Shown one piece after another: positions 37,420 through 46,150 of a stretch of 64,000 bases of DNA; the stretch's first letter is position 1, and every line of letters begins with the position of its first letter. Position numbers and translations under genes: made by a program. The stretch covers positions 310,001 to 374,000 of the forward strand of contig NZ_RHNW01000001.1 in the NCBI RefSeq assembly GCF_003946045.1, given 5' to 3'. The notes under the pieces were generated by a model. The model had not been told where the DNA came from, made no database searches, and saw only the letters and a program-made list of their open reading frames with translations. The DNA comes from Levilactobacillus mulengensis. Its GTDB lineage: Bacteria; Bacillota; Bacilli; Lactobacillales; Lactobacillaceae.

Positions 37420-38204
37420 GAGACGTCATCTTCTTCGATTTGGAGAATATCACGTTGCGCTTTTTTCGTCGCTACTAGTACAAGATTAGATGATAACATA
37501 TCGAGTGGTTTTCCGTCAATAGTCGAGACTTGAACCCCCAACTCATTTAGCAGGACTTGACCTGCCGCGATGTCCCAAGGCTTCAGGTGTGAAATGTACC
37601 CTAACGTCTTGCCATTCATGATATTAATCATTTCGATTCCGGCACTTCCCAGGACACGCATCCCCGAACTGACGTGAATAATTTCTTGCATGTGCGCCAC
37701 ATCATGAATCACTAAGGGACCACTGGCACCAATCAGACCATCGGCCAACGCAATATCAGCCGGTGCTGTGAGTTGCCGATCATCGGCCCAAACGCCGCCC
37801 AGTTGCGGTCCACCGTGGTACAGCACATCATTCATCACATCATAAATGTAGCCCAATTGGCCAACGCCATCCTGGTAGATGCCAATCATGATGGCAAAGT
37901 TATCTTGCTGTTTCACAAAGTTCATCGTGCCATCGATGGGGTCCACAATCCAGACGCGGCCCTCAAGACTGGTGAGGTCATCCCCAAACCCTTCTTCGCC
38001 TAAAACTTTAGCGGTGGGATCAATCTCACGAATGCCCGCCGTCAAAAATTTTTCGTTAGCCTTGTCCACGTTGGTCACTAAATCTTTACGATTCGTCTTT
38101 TCAGCGACGGTCAACGGATCCTGCATCTTGGTTAAAACGTGTTGTCGCGCCTCTCTCAATAACTTAATAATTGCGGTGTTGAGTTGCTGCCAATCTTGGC
38201 TCAT
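37413..38204 (-). CDS. Inositol monophosphatase family protein
   Basis: A 263-residue magnesium-dependent phosphatase fold protein. The metal-binding motifs are GEEGFG (about 70-75), VDPIDGTMNF (about 86-95) and LKPWDIAAGQ (about 203-212), in family order. The actual substrate could be inositol phosphate, other sugar phosphates or a nucleotide. It begins 1 base after the UPF0223 gene stop codon, in a unit with UPF0223 and the dehydrogenase-like gene. Confidence 0.93.
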   Translation of the reverse strand: MSQDWQQLNTAIIKLLREARQHVLTKMQDPLTVAEKTNRKDLVTNVDKANEKFLTAGIREIDPTAKVLGEEGFGDDLTSLEGRVWIVDPIDGTMNFVKQQDNFAIMIGIYQDGVGQLGYIYDVMNDVLYHGGPQLGGVWADDRQLTAPADIALADGLIGASGPLVIHDVAHMQEIIHVSSGMRVLGSAGIEMINIMNGKTLGYISHLKPWDIAAGQVLLNELGVQVSTIDGKPLDMLSSNLVLVATKKAQRDILQIEEDDVSL

Positions 38205-38205
38205 G

Positions 38206-38496
38206 CTACGCCTGTCCTTTCATCTTAATCTGACCGTCTTCCTGCCGGGCCCGTTTCATCGTCCGGTAAATGCTATACCCGGCCGCTTCTTCAAAAGACT
38301 TGTCGAGCTGTTTTTCCATAAATTTCTGTGGAACGACCTTCTGAAATGCCCGGTAGGCATCCAGTAAGTCGCTACTAGCCACGCCGCGTGGTAATTCATA
38401 CGCGTCTTCCACTCGCTGGTAGAGCGTGGTCACTGCAACGATATCCTCAGTCGACCAGTCTGGTTCTAAGGGGTAGGCATAATTATTTGGTTCCAT
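38206..38496 (-). CDS. UPF0223 family protein (YktA-like)
   Basis: A 96-residue protein of the UPF0223 family, a small helical protein of unknown role found in Firmicutes. It has YAYPLEPDWSTEDIV near the start and KQLDKSFEEAAGYSIYRTMK near the end. It follows directly on the dehydrogenase-like gene and is followed by the inositol phosphatase gene with only 1 base between, so it is part of a three-gene unit. Confidence 0.9.
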   Translation of the reverse strand: MEPNNYAYPLEPDWSTEDIVAVTTLYQRVEDAYELPRGVASSDLLDAYRAFQKVVPQKFMEKQLDKSFEEAAGYSIYRTMKRARQEDGQIKMKGQA

Positions 38497-39405
38497 TTAA
38501 GCGCGTCCTTCCGTTTGCTGACCGGCAATGGTCGCAATATTTTCTCGCAGCGTCGCAATCTGCTCGGCAAATTCGTGCTGCTCATCTTCAGATAAGACTA
38601 AATTAGTTAGATGCTTGACCCCACTGCCATTCACCAGCACGGGGGTCGCCGCGGCATAGACGGGCGTCTCATCGTGAATATTCGTGACCGAGGCAATCAG
38701 GGGTTGATTCGTCAAATCGGCCTCTAACAGGCGGATAAGCGCCATAGAACGCAACATCCGTTGGTCCTCCCCCGCCTCTCGTTGGAGCCAATGACCCATT
38801 TTGCCTAAATCATCCGCGTTAAATTTAGCATCCTCATTAGCCAGATACATCAAAATGGGCGCAGGCCCCACGTAGGTCCGACTCCACGCCACGATGGGCT
38901 TATCCGCCGTCCCGACGACAGCCGTCTGGATTGCCGCTACGCCGACCCCCAGTCGTTCAGCTAAGCGGTACGTGAGGAGTCGCGCCAAGGGAAAGGTTCC
39001 CAGGCCCCAGATTTGACTCTGATTCAACCCGGAGAATTTCCAGGCAAAGTAGGTCAATAATTCATCATGCTCACCACAGAAAACCAATTGGCCCTTAAAC
39101 CCATTTTCCACGATTCGGTTCATGAACAGTCGCAATTCAGCGACTTCGGCCGCCGGAACGGTCTCAGCATCGGCCCGGTCAAGCAAGACCAGCCAGGTGG
39201 CTTTACCGTAGTCCACGGCCGTCCCCACCCGTAGCGTCATCTGGGGACACAGGGCACTGGCCACCACCAACGCTTGGTATCGCGGGGCGTCGTCAGTTAC
39301 ATTCGGGATCACAACACATTCTAGCGGCAGATCTGCCACCAGTAGTTGCCGGATAAACCGACTCGCCTGCTCAAAGTTTCCTTGAATAATCAACGTTGGT
39401 TTCAT
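38497..39405 (-). CDS. Lactate/malate dehydrogenase-like protein, likely inactive
   Basis: A 302-residue protein that aligns with the lactate/malate dehydrogenase fold. The middle (YFAWKFSGLNQSQIWGLGTF, residues 119-138) matches the segment after the cofactor-binding part, and ARLLTYRLAERLGV follows at 141-154. However, the usual LD.AR block is changed to FPLAR, so the aspartate is missing. The usual GEHGDS block with the catalytic histidine is VVGTADKP at 163-170, without His. The N-terminal GxGxxG is also absent. The fold is clear but catalysis is doubtful. The start at 39405 has GGAGGG upstream. Confidence 0.8.
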   Translation of the reverse strand: MKPTLIIQGNFEQASRFIRQLLVADLPLECVVIPNVTDDAPRYQALVVASALCPQMTLRVGTAVDYGKATWLVLLDRADAETVPAAEVAELRLFMNRIVENGFKGQLVFCGEHDELLTYFAWKFSGLNQSQIWGLGTFPLARLLTYRLAERLGVGVAAIQTAVVGTADKPIVAWSRTYVGPAPILMYLANEDAKFNADDLGKMGHWLQREAGEDQRMLRSMALIRLLEADLTNQPLIASVTNIHDETPVYAAATPVLVNGSGVKHLTNLVLSEDEQHEFAEQIATLRENIATIAGQQTEGRA

Positions 39406-39577
39406 GGTGACCCTCCTTTTTGCCCAATTCACGTTCTCTCTTGCCCAGGCGCACACAGTGTGGTCCGGGCAAACGCAAGTCATAGCTCCATTATAAGTGA
39501 ACGCCCGGGGATAGCAAGCTGTAACAATCAACTTTTTCTAGGCGTTTTGTAGATTAAATTGTCCTCGTCAGCGCCTA

Positions 39578-39750
39578 CCGGGCGGGCAAAATGGGTCGGA
39601 ACGCGGTGGGCAGGACGTCTGAAGCCAAAGAACGGTCTTCAGACTCGCTTTGAACCTCTGAGAACCGAGTTTCAAAGTCGCCATTCACTCATCAGGGTCT
39701 GATGAGTGAATCCCACGGCTGAACCCATTTTGCCCGCCCTCACGACTCAC
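39578..39750 (+). repeat. Class A structured repeat, copy A3
   Basis: The outer stem is GGGCGGGCAAAATGGGT with ACCCATTTTGCCCGCCC. Hairpins are GTCTGAAG/CTTCAGAC (loop CCAAAGAACGGT), CTTTGAA/TTCAAAG, and ATTCACTCATCAG/CTGATGAGTGAAT. It lies in the intergenic region between the dehydrogenase-like gene and the pyruvate dehydrogenase operon. Confidence 0.85.
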
Positions 39751-39891
39751 ATTGTTGCTTATTCAACAACTCATGCAAAGGTTGATTGTCACTGCCTGCT
39801 GTCGTCCCCATCAGTGCTGCACTCGCCCTTCCCAATCATAGTGACTCATCCCCGTAACTTTACGAAAACATCATGAGACAATGCTTTGACC

Positions 39892-39942
39892 GCTACAACG
39901 GGTGTAAGAGCTGTAACCTTGTTATCACCACTCACACCCGTT
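39892..39942. repeat. Long perfect inverted repeat
   Basis: CGCTACAACGGGTGT and ACACCCGTTGTAGCG are 15-base perfect complements around a 21-base loop. It lies between repeats A3 and B2. There is no T tract on either side, so it is not an ordinary terminator. Confidence 0.7.
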
Positions 39943-39950
39943 GTAGCGCA

Positions 39951-40255
39951 TTTTGGGTTTGGGTTAAACCCTTTTCAGGGGTCACTCACCATCAAGAGCC
40001 GGAGGAAGCCAGGTGTGGAGACGGCTGTGTCGGTGATGTTGACCGGGTGTTCTGCCCGGTCTTACATCACGGGACGACTTTGGAAACTCGCGCGCCTCAG
40101 CGAGGTTTCAAAGCGAGGTGCCGGACCGCTTCTCAGGCCGGCACCGTTCCCCACAGCAGGCGGAACACCTGGAAGCCGCAGGTGGCCAATGCCGCGTGCC
40201 CTTGAACCTGGTTTTGACCCTAAGTCCCTGACCCTAAAGCCCCAAATCAAAACCC
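39951..40255 (-). repeat. Class B structured repeat, copy B2
   Basis: Core at 39988-40183, minus orientation. The inner closing stem is CCAGGTGT/ACACCTGG where B1 has CCAGAGAC/GTCTCTGG. A third hairpin ACCGGG/CCCGGT stands in the place of GGCTGGG/CCCAGCC. Weaker outer arms (TTTTGGGTTTGGG, then CCCCAAATCAAAA) extend to 40255. It lies just beyond the 3' end of lpdA. Confidence 0.75.
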
Positions 40256-40263
40256 AAGGACAG

Positions 40264-40294
40264 CAAAAAAGGCTACCACTACTGGTAACCTTTT
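40264..40294 (-). terminator. Rho-independent terminator of the pdh operon
   Basis: On the minus strand AAGGTTACCA and TGGTAGCCTT surround GTAG, followed by T residues, about 30 bases after the lpdA stop codon. Confidence 0.85.
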
Positions 40295-40324
40295 CTGTAA
40301 CGCTTTTAACAATCACGAGAGACT

Positions 40325-41752
40325 TTAGATATGGGTTGGGAAGCCCAAAGCGATATCGGCAGTTTCTTGGATTGGTTCGTTTAACGTTGGGTGTGGGTGA
40401 ATGGTCAAGGCAACGTCTTCAACGTTCAAGCCGTCGTTAACGATGATTGATAATTCACCAGCCATGGTGCTGGCTTCAGGGCCAACCGCTTCGGCACCCA
40501 CGATGTTCTTGTTGTCGTCATCCGTGTAGATGAACCGAACAAACCCATCAGCGGCGTCCAATGAAACGGCACGTGCGTTCCCAGCGAATGGGAATTGCGC
40601 AGTCTTGACCTTGATTCCCTTGTCCTTAGCTGCGTCGGCGCTGTAACCAACGGTCGCAATTTCAGGATCAGAGAAGCAGACAGCTGGAACACTCAGCCAG
40701 TCGTTAGCCGTCTTCTTACCGGAGATGGCACCAGCCGCAGTCTTGGCTTCAGTAAAGGCCTTGTGAGCCAATGCAGCACCAGGAACAGCGTCACCGACAG
40801 CCCAGATGTGTTCTGAAGCAGTCCGGCCTTGGTTATCGACTTCGATTTGACCATGGTCGTTCAACTTAACCTTGGTGTATTCCAAGCCTAAGTCGTCAGT
40901 GTTTGGCTTACGACCAACGGTGACCATGCAGTAGTCAGCCTTAATCGTAGATTCCTTGCCGTCGACAGCGTAGGTCACACTGACACTGTTGTCGTCTTGC
41001 TTGGAACTCTTAGCCATAGCGTTGGTGATAACATCAACGCCCTTCTTCTTCAACTTCTTAAGGACAACGGAAACCATGTCCTTAGTAAAGTTAGGCAGAA
41101 TTGACTTCGTGCCTTCGAGGATCGTTACGTGAGCACCTAAGCTAGCGTATGCACCAGCTAATTCAGTCCCAACGTAACCACCACCGATAACAACGAATTC
41201 CTTAGGGATTTCTGGCAAGGCCAGACCACCGGTAGAATCGACAACCCGACCTTCAAACTTGAAGCCAGGGATTTCGATTGGGTGAGACCCGGATGCAATA
41301 ATAATGTTATTGAATTCGAAAGTCTGGCCCGTATCAGTGGACATGAACTGCTTTTCACCCGTAGGCATAACCCGTAGTTGGGTGTCACTCAGGAAGACAG
41401 CTTCCCCGTTAACAACGTCAACGTGGTGCTTCTTCATCAGCATCTTAACACCGCTGGTCATCCGATCAACGACCTTCTTTTGCTTCCATTCCTGAGTCTT
41501 GGCGAAGTCGATTTCAGCTGACTTCGTTGAAATCCCGTAGGTGGAACCATCTTTAGCTTGTTCCAAACGGTGACCCGCTTGAATCAAGGCCTTAGAAGGT
41601 ACACAACCAACGTTTAAGCAGACACCACCAAGGGTATCGGACTTTTCAACTAAAGTGACCTTTTGGCCTAATTCAGAAGCCCGAATGGCGGCAACGTAAC
41701 CGCCGGGTCCGGCACCAATGATGACGGTGTCCTTTTTTTCAACATCTGCCAT
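40325..41752 (-). CDS. lpdA: Dihydrolipoyl dehydrogenase (E3)
   Basis: The FAD flavoprotein that reoxidises the dihydrolipoyl arms of the pyruvate dehydrogenase complex and reduces NAD. The 475-residue protein has the FAD-binding GAGPGG at 13-18, the redox disulfide CLNVGC (Cys45 and Cys50), the NAD motif GGGYVGTELAGAYASLG, and the C-terminal active-site HPHPTLNE. It is the last gene of pdhA-pdhB-pdhC-lpdA, 7 bases after pdhC, with a terminator downstream. Confidence 0.98.
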   Translation of the reverse strand: MADVEKKDTVIIGAGPGGYVAAIRASELGQKVTLVEKSDTLGGVCLNVGCVPSKALIQAGHRLEQAKDGSTYGISTKSAEIDFAKTQEWKQKKVVDRMTSGVKMLMKKHHVDVVNGEAVFLSDTQLRVMPTGEKQFMSTDTGQTFEFNNIIIASGSHPIEIPGFKFEGRVVDSTGGLALPEIPKEFVVIGGGYVGTELAGAYASLGAHVTILEGTKSILPNFTKDMVSVVLKKLKKKGVDVITNAMAKSSKQDDNSVSVTYAVDGKESTIKADYCMVTVGRKPNTDDLGLEYTKVKLNDHGQIEVDNQGRTASEHIWAVGDAVPGAALAHKAFTEAKTAAGAISGKKTANDWLSVPAVCFSDPEIATVGYSADAAKDKGIKVKTAQFPFAGNARAVSLDAADGFVRFIYTDDDNKNIVGAEAVGPEASTMAGELSIIVNDGLNVEDVALTIHPHPTLNEPIQETADIALGFPTHI

Positions 41753-41759
41753 ATTATTC

Positions 41760-43085
41760 CTACCCTTCCATTAACAACATTGCAGGATCGTGTAACAATG
41801 CCTTCATGTCGTTCAAAATATTTTGAGCTAAGGCACCATCAATCAGACGGTGATCGTAACTCAGAGAAAGCTTCAACATACGACCAACAACGATGTCGCC
41901 ATCTTCGTTGACGATAGGAGCCTTTTCAATCCGGCCAACACCTAAAATAGCAACTTCAGGTTGGTTGATAACTGGGGTAAACCAGCCACCACCGATTGAG
42001 CCGACGTTAGAAATCGTGATGGAACCACCGGCCATAGAAGCTGGGCTTAACTTGTTGTCGTAAGCAGCTTGGGTGTTTTCAGTGATTTCCTTAGCAATTT
42101 CAAACATACCCTTGGAATCAGCAGCCTTGATGTTTGGTACGTAAAGACCATCATCAGTGTTGGTAGCGATACCAATGTTGTAGTAGTGCTTGTAAACAAT
42201 TTCCTGAGTCGTGTCATCAATTGATGCGTTCAATTCAGGGTACTTCTTCATAACGGCAACCAAAGCCTTAACAATGTAAGGTAAGAAGGTCAAGTGGATG
42301 TCCTTGTCGGCAGCAGCTTGCTTGTACTTCTTACGGTTAGCCATTAATTCAGAAACTTCAACTTCATCGAATGAAGTTACGTGAGGTGCAATGTCCTTGG
42401 AAGTACGCATGCTCTTAGCAATGATCTTCCGCATTGGTGACATTGGTTCACGAGTTTCCAGATCTGGGTTGTCAGCGTTCCAAGGCTTGATAGCTTGACC
42501 AGTAACGGCCTTGCCACCGGCTTCGGCAGCTGGAACAGCAGCGGCTGCAGGTGCAGCGGCGCCATTGAAGTTGTCGATGTCAGCCTTGAGAACTTGACCA
42601 TGATTACCAGTTGGGGCAACCAGGGTAATGTCAACACCCTTGTCACGTGCGTATTGACGGACAGATGGCATTGCCATAACTAACTTGTTAGGGTCTGAAG
42701 CGGCTGGAACACCAGTAGGTGCAGCGGCTGGAGCAGCAGGTGCTGCTGGAGCTGCGGCTGGTTCTGGTGCAGGTGCTGGCGCAGCTTCTTCAGCTGGAGC
42801 GTCGTCTGCAGAGTCGCTATCTTTCGTCAAGTCAGCAGGGGTATCTGAACCATCGTCAATGACGATCAGTGGATCGCCAATTTCAACAGTGTCCCCTTCT
42901 TGTGCAACAATTTGTGAAATAGTACCAGCAACGGGTGATGGTAATTCCGAAACAGACTTATCGTTTTGGATTTCGACTAATGTGTCGTCTTCCTTAACTG
43001 CGTCTCCTTCTTTAACAAGCCATGAAGAAATTTCGCCTTCGGCCATTCCTTCACCAAGCTCTGGGAGTTTGAACGTATAAGCCAT
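41760..43085 (-). CDS. pdhC: Pyruvate dehydrogenase complex E2, dihydrolipoyl acetyltransferase
   Basis: Transfers the acetyl group to coenzyme A in the pyruvate dehydrogenase complex. The 441 residues hold one lipoyl domain with the lipoylated Lys43 in NDKSV, an Ala/Pro-rich flexible linker (about 90-120), a peripheral subunit-binding domain ([14 protein letters not shown]), a second short linker, and the catalytic domain with DHRLIDG near the end. It lies between pdhB (80 bases) and lpdA (7 bases). Confidence 0.98.
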   Translation of the reverse strand: MAYTFKLPELGEGMAEGEISSWLVKEGDAVKEDDTLVEIQNDKSVSELPSPVAGTISQIVAQEGDTVEIGDPLIVIDDGSDTPADLTKDSDSADDAPAEEAAPAPAPEPAAAPAAPAAPAAAPTGVPAASDPNKLVMAMPSVRQYARDKGVDITLVAPTGNHGQVLKADIDNFNGAAAPAAAAVPAAEAGGKAVTGQAIKPWNADNPDLETREPMSPMRKIIAKSMRTSKDIAPHVTSFDEVEVSELMANRKKYKQAAADKDIHLTFLPYIVKALVAVMKKYPELNASIDDTTQEIVYKHYYNIGIATNTDDGLYVPNIKAADSKGMFEIAKEITENTQAAYDNKLSPASMAGGSITISNVGSIGGGWFTPVINQPEVAILGVGRIEKAPIVNEDGDIVVGRMLKLSLSYDHRLIDGALAQNILNDMKALLHDPAMLLMEG

Positions 43086-43165
43086 GGGAAAACTTCCTTT
43101 CTTTCATCTAATGCAGGATGTCTCCCACATCGTTAATTTTATCGTTTAATGTTTAGATGTTATTT

Positions 43166-44143
43166 TTAGTAGTTGAAGATTTCGCGAGCCTTAGCTTCGA
43201 TGTCATCGGAGTTAGGGATCCAGTCATTTTCAGCTTGGGCAAATGGGTAAACGCTATCTGGTGCAGCTACCCGGCCAATTGGAGCATCCAATGACATGAT
43301 TTTGTCTTCAGCAATGTCTGATGCGACAACGGCGCCGACACCGGCCATCCGTTGAGCTTCTTGAATGACAACAACCTTGTGGGTCTTGTCAATGGAAGCG
43401 TAGATCGTATCAGTGTCAATTGGTGACAAGGAACGCAGGTCAATAACTTCAGCAGAGATGTTGTCCTTAGCTAAAGCATCGGCAGCGGTCAAAGCTTCGT
43501 TGACTTCAGCACTGTAGGCAACGAGGGTAATATCAGTACCTTCGCGAACAACCTTAGCGGAGTCCAACGGAACAGTGTACTTGTCATCTGGAACTTCATC
43601 CTTCATTGAACGGTAAAGTTTCAAGTTTTCCATGAACAGAACTGGATCGTCGCTTTCGATAGCAGAAATAACCAAGCCCTTTGCATCATATGGATTTGAA
43701 GGGGTAACTACCCGCAGACCTGGGGTACTTACGAAGTAGTTTTCCAAGTTATCAGCATGCATTTCGGCGGTATGAGTCCCACCACCAAATGGCGTACGGA
43801 TGGTAACAGGGAAGTTCTTTTGGCCACCGAAACGGTAGTGGTCACGAGCTAATTGTCCAACAATCCCATCCATTGCTTCGAACGTGAAGCCCATGAATTG
43901 AATTTCAGGAATTGGACGCCAGCCAGTCAATGATAAACCAATAGCTAATCCAAGAATACCGGATTCAGCAAGTGGGGTATCGAAGACACGGTCTTCGCCA
44001 TACTTGTCTTGTAAGTCAACGGTCGTCCGGAACACACCACCGTTTTTACCAACATCTTCACCGAAGATCAACGTCTTAGGGTCATCGCTTAAGACTTGGT
44101 CCAGACCAGAAGTGATCGCTTTGATATACGTCATTTTAGCCAT
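43166..44143 (-). CDS. pdhB: Pyruvate dehydrogenase E1 component subunit beta
   Basis: The beta half of the thiamine-diphosphate E1 enzyme that decarboxylates pyruvate. The 325-residue protein has IFGEDVGKNGGVFRTT near the start, GGGTHTAEMHADNLENYF in the middle, and SAEVIDLRSLSPIDTDTI and the C-terminal transketolase-type fold. It starts 2 bases after pdhA, so translation is coupled. Confidence 0.98.
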   Translation of the reverse strand: MAKMTYIKAITSGLDQVLSDDPKTLIFGEDVGKNGGVFRTTVDLQDKYGEDRVFDTPLAESGILGLAIGLSLTGWRPIPEIQFMGFTFEAMDGIVGQLARDHYRFGGQKNFPVTIRTPFGGGTHTAEMHADNLENYFVSTPGLRVVTPSNPYDAKGLVISAIESDDPVLFMENLKLYRSMKDEVPDDKYTVPLDSAKVVREGTDITLVAYSAEVNEALTAADALAKDNISAEVIDLRSLSPIDTDTIYASIDKTHKVVVIQEAQRMAGVGAVVASDIAEDKIMSLDAPIGRVAAPDSVYPFAQAENDWIPNSDDIEAKAREIFNY

Positions 44144-44145
44144 GA

Positions 44146-45261
44146 TTACTTCGACTCCTTTGCTTCGAATTCTGCAATTTGCTTCTTAACAGCTGGAGTA
44201 GGAACATTGTAAGTCCACTTCAAGAAGTCAGAAACCTTTTGTGCAGGTGCTGCTTCAGCTTCCTTCATTGCGTCTTTAAATTCGTCTTTGTATTGTTCAA
44301 CTAACTTGTCTTCTTGATCTTGTGACCAAACGCCCTTGTCAGTTAAGACCTTCCGCATACGAATTAATGGATCGGCATCGAACCAAGGCTTAGTTTCTTC
44401 ATCGGTCCGGTAACGAGAAGGATCATCACCAGCAGAGGAGTGAGCACCATAACGGTAAGTTAAGGTTTCAATAACAACTGGACCATTACCAGCAGCGGCA
44501 TAGTCACGAGCAGCCTTTGAAACTTCGTGGACGGCCACGATATCCATCCCATCAACTTGGACGGAAGGAACACCCATGGCAACGGCCTTTTGTGCTAAGG
44601 TTTCAGCAGCAGTTTGCTTCTTCCGTGGAACGGAAATAGCCCAACCGTTGTTTTGAACGAAGAATACGGCAGGTGCTTGGTAAGCACTGGTGAAGTTAAC
44701 TCCTTCATACCAGTCCCCTTGTGAAGTACCACCATCACCGGTGTAGACGAATGCTACACGGTCTTTGTCTTTGTTCTTTTGGATACCCAGAGCAACGCCG
44801 GCAGTTTCAACGTATTGGGCACCAATGATAATTTGTGGGAACATCATGTTAGGATTTTCGTGTTGATTACCTTCAACATGACCCTTTGACCATAAGAAAC
44901 CTTTTGCAACGGTAGTACCGTGTTGAATCATTTGTGGTAAATCACGGTATGCAGGTAACAGGAAGTCTTGTTCCTTAAATGCGGTAACACTTCCCATTTC
45001 ACTGGCTTCCTCACCGGCAGTTGGAGCATAGAAACCGAGACGACCCTGACGGGAGAAGTTCATTGTTTGTTCGTGTAACGTACGCTCCCAAACCATTTTC
45101 TTCATGAAGTCAACAAGTTGGTCATCTGAATATTTTGCCAACGTGTCTGGATCAACAACCTTGCCATCTCCATTGATGACTTGAACCGGGTGCTTATACG
45201 GATCGGCCATCGTAGCTTTGATTTTGGCAAAGTCTACAATCTGTTTGCTTCCATTAGCCAT
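44146..45261 (-). CDS. pdhA: Pyruvate dehydrogenase E1 component subunit alpha
   Basis: The thiamine-diphosphate-binding half of E1. The 371-residue protein shows the thiamine-binding motif GDGGTSQGDWYEG followed by the helix to FFVQNNGW, and the loop YRYGAHSSAGDDPSRYR that carries phosphorylatable serines in other species. I take the ATG at 45261 (MANGSKQIVDF; GAAAGGAAAG upstream) and reject the longer frame to 45378. It is the first gene of the operon, with a promoter at 45340-45368. Confidence 0.97.
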   Translation of the reverse strand: MANGSKQIVDFAKIKATMADPYKHPVQVINGDGKVVDPDTLAKYSDDQLVDFMKKMVWERTLHEQTMNFSRQGRLGFYAPTAGEEASEMGSVTAFKEQDFLLPAYRDLPQMIQHGTTVAKGFLWSKGHVEGNQHENPNMMFPQIIIGAQYVETAGVALGIQKNKDKDRVAFVYTGDGGTSQGDWYEGVNFTSAYQAPAVFFVQNNGWAISVPRKKQTAAETLAQKAVAMGVPSVQVDGMDIVAVHEVSKAARDYAAAGNGPVVIETLTYRYGAHSSAGDDPSRYRTDEETKPWFDADPLIRMRKVLTDKGVWSQDQEDKLVEQYKDEFKDAMKEAEAAPAQKVSDFLKWTYNVPTPAVKKQIAEFEAKESK

Positions 45262-45294
45262 AAGTAACACTTTCCTTTCACTTGATATGAAATT

Positions 45295-45315
45295 GTTAAC
45301 TAAAAGTGAGTTAAC
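45295..45315. promoter_or_regulatory. Palindromic operator-like site in pdhA leader
   Basis: GTTAACT and AGTTAAC are 7-base perfect arms separated by 7 bases. It sits between the pdhA promoter and its ribosome site, a position suited to a repressor. Confidence 0.45.
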
Positions 45316-45339
45316 GTTGCGTTTCCTGACTACGTTTAA

Positions 45340-45368
45340 AATGTACCATTTTTTCACAGCTCTTGCAA
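45340..45368 (-). promoter_or_regulatory. Sigma-A promoter of the pdh operon
   Basis: On the minus strand TTGCAA and TACATT are separated by 17 bases, about 80-110 bases before the pdhA start. Confidence 0.65.
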
Positions 45369-45451
45369 GCCCTTTCATTGTGACAAATAAAGGGATTCGG
45401 CCAAACTCCTACTGCGAGTTGCGGTTTTACATTTTTCACTTTTTTTGAAAA

Positions 45452-45467
45452 TAGAAACCGTTTTCTT
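45452..45467. promoter_or_regulatory. Candidate cre-like site between pdhA and def
   Basis: AGAAACCGTTTTCT resembles the catabolite-responsive element that CcpA binds (GAAA.CG.TTTC pattern). It lies between the divergent pdhA and def promoters. The assignment is from consensus only. Confidence 0.35.
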
Positions 45468-45492
45468 TTCATTTCATTTCTTTTAACCGGTA

Positions 45493-45501
45493 TGTTACAA
45501 T
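45493..45501 (+). promoter_or_regulatory. Extended -10 promoter of def
   Basis: TGTTACAAT, an extended -10 element 40 bases before the def start codon. Confidence 0.5.
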
Positions 45502-45540
45502 AGTACGTAACTATATTTATTTTTGCGGAGGTAATTGCTC

Positions 45541-46101
45541 TTGTTTCTGATGAAAGATATTGTCCGCGACGGCGATCCCGTCCTACGCAAAGAGGCTGCG
45601 GACGTTAAGTTCCCCCTCTCAGCGGAAGACCAACAACTCGCTAAGGACTTAATGGAATACTTAGTTGTTTCCCAAGACCCAGAACAATGTAAGAAATACG
45701 GTTTGCGTGCTGGCGTTGGCCTGGCTGCTCCCCAAGTGGGTGTTTCCAAGAAAATGGCTTCCGTGCTGGTGCCCGCACCAGAAGACGGCGGCAAGTCACC
45801 GTTCACCGATGTCATCATCAATCCGGTCATCGTGTCCGAATCCGTTCAACCCGGTGCCCTGACCGAGGGTGAAGGTTGCCTCTCCGTTGATAAAGACGTG
45901 CCCGGCTTCGTGCCCCGTCACGACCGCATCACCTTACGTTACTACGACGTGACTGGTGAGAAGCACCAGATTCGCTTGAAGAACTACCCGGCAATCGTTT
46001 GCCAACACGAAATCGATCACTTACATGGCACCCTCTTCTACGATCACATCAACAAGGACGAGCCATTCGCCCGTAACGATGACATGATCATGATTGAGTA
46101 A
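45541..46101 (+). CDS. def: Peptide deformylase
   Basis: Removes the formyl group from the N-terminal methionine of new proteins. The 186-residue metalloenzyme has all three motifs: [16 protein letters not shown] and QHEIDH, supplying Cys, His and His ligands and the catalytic Glu. The start is TTG at 45541 because GGAGG ends 9 bases before it; ATG at 45550 is too far from the site. It is divergent from pdhA and ended by a terminator at 46113. Confidence 0.97.
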   Translation: MFLMKDIVRDGDPVLRKEAADVKFPLSAEDQQLAKDLMEYLVVSQDPEQCKKYGLRAGVGLAAPQVGVSKKMASVLVPAPEDGGKSPFTDVIINPVIVSESVQPGALTEGEGCLSVDKDVPGFVPRHDRITLRYYDVTGEKHQIRLKNYPAIVCQHEIDHLHGTLFYDHINKDEPFARNDDMIMIE

Positions 46102-46112
46102 TTAACTAAAAT

Positions 46113-46150
46113 GACGTCGCAACCCTGAAAATTGGGTGGCGGCGTTTTTT
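46113..46150 (+). terminator. Rho-independent terminator after def
   Basis: CGCAACCC pairs with GGGTGGCG, extended by an outer GACG/GGCG segment, followed by six T residues. Confidence 0.75.

Noticed and set aside
39886-40440. Long plus-strand open frame across repeat B2 and into lpdA
   Set aside because: It overlaps the lpdA gene and the repeat core, and no ribosome site or family signature is seen.
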